Below the pieces are notes generated by a model, which saw only the letters and a list, made by a program, of their open reading frames with translations, was not told the origin of the DNA and ran no database searches. A program made the position numbers and the translations under genes. A stretch of 64,000 nt of DNA, taken from the NCBI RefSeq assembly GCF_002563895.1, contig NZ_PDJB01000001.1, forward strand, positions 3,145,501 to 3,209,500, given 5' to 3'. Each line of letters opens with the position of its first letter. Position 1 is the first letter of the stretch. Of the stretch, positions 63,888 through 64,000 are shown one piece after another. The DNA is from Pseudomonas lurida (lineage in GTDB: Bacteria; Pseudomonadota; Gammaproteobacteria; Pseudomonadales; Pseudomonadaceae).

Positions 63888-64000
63888 CACGTTACTACCT
63901 GTACGACAGGCAGAAAACGGCCAAAAGCGGTCAGTCGACTGATCAGGTGGAGACAGCCCACAGGCGGACATAACATCAGGAGAATAAATAACGCCCGATT
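63888..64000 (+). other. Window end after the integrase
   Basis: 113 bases without a gene. GGCGGAC at 63964-63970 resembles the att edge GGCGGAT, but the surrounding bases do not match the tRNA-Cys repeat, so the right att site is not within the window. Confidence 0.4.

Noticed and set aside
63964..63970. GGCGGAC near the end as the right att site
   Set aside because: Only 6 of 7 bases match the att edge and none of the tRNA T arm is present. The right end must be outside the window.

Overview
This window is chromosomal DNA of a Pseudomonas of the P. fluorescens type. The gene families and neighbourhoods (gor-galU, modABC, arsRBCH, pstSCAB-ppk2, Pseudomonas-size trehalose synthase, trans-4-hydroxyproline catabolism), a tRNA-Leu(UAA) and GC-rich codon use all point there. 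This is a reading of the sequence without database searches.

Layout. 1-7.2 kb: the end of gor, galU, small lipoproteins, a DUF1883 gene, then alkB and ada (alkylation repair) and a CGNR regulator facing an alpha/beta hydrolase. 8.3-17.7 kb: nitronate monooxygenase, the molybdate operon modABC behind a ModE-type palindrome, topoisomerase IB, an ABC-F ATPase, a YoaK protein and azlCD. 17.8-22.2 kb: arsR-arsB-arsC-arsH, an AraC regulator and a LysE exporter. 22.2-30.6 kb: a long leader with two short ORFs before mgtA, then mostly small conserved genes and tRNA-Leu. 30.9-39.9 kb: a cysteine hydrolase and the operon pstS-pstC-pstA-pstB, which continues into a degenerate Fic-like gene and a HAD-like gene instead of phoU. 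Divergent from it are ppk2 and, beyond a REP hairpin, treS. 40.0-50.8 kb: a complete trans-4-hydroxy-L-proline pathway (permease, epimerase, D-hydroxyproline oxidase, pyrroline-4-hydroxy-2-carboxylate deaminase, 2-oxoglutarate semialdehyde dehydrogenase) with AraC regulators and an ADP-ribosylglycohydrolase.

51-64 kb is accessory DNA. Two copies of the 3' half of a tRNA-Cys gene (52604-52650 and 52770-52825) mark attachment sites, and a DUF4224-integrase pair lies at the far end (62592-63887). Between them are a secreted protein resembling aerolysin/MTX-type pore formers, an HNH protein, a membrane protein next to a broken HEPN gene, a LexA-controlled umuDC operon, an SRAP gene stopped by one TGA codon, an AT-rich cluster of palindromes, and an N-terminally truncated adenine methylase. 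Codon use is clearly AT-richer at about 55-59 kb, which fits horizontal transfer. The intact tRNA-Cys and the true right end should lie beyond the window.

Most worth a second look: the Fic-like/HAD pair in the phosphate operon, the aerolysin-like protein, the membrane/HEPN pair, the palindrome cluster at 61.6-61.8 kb, the Ada protein lacking three of four zinc cysteines, and the mgtA leader.
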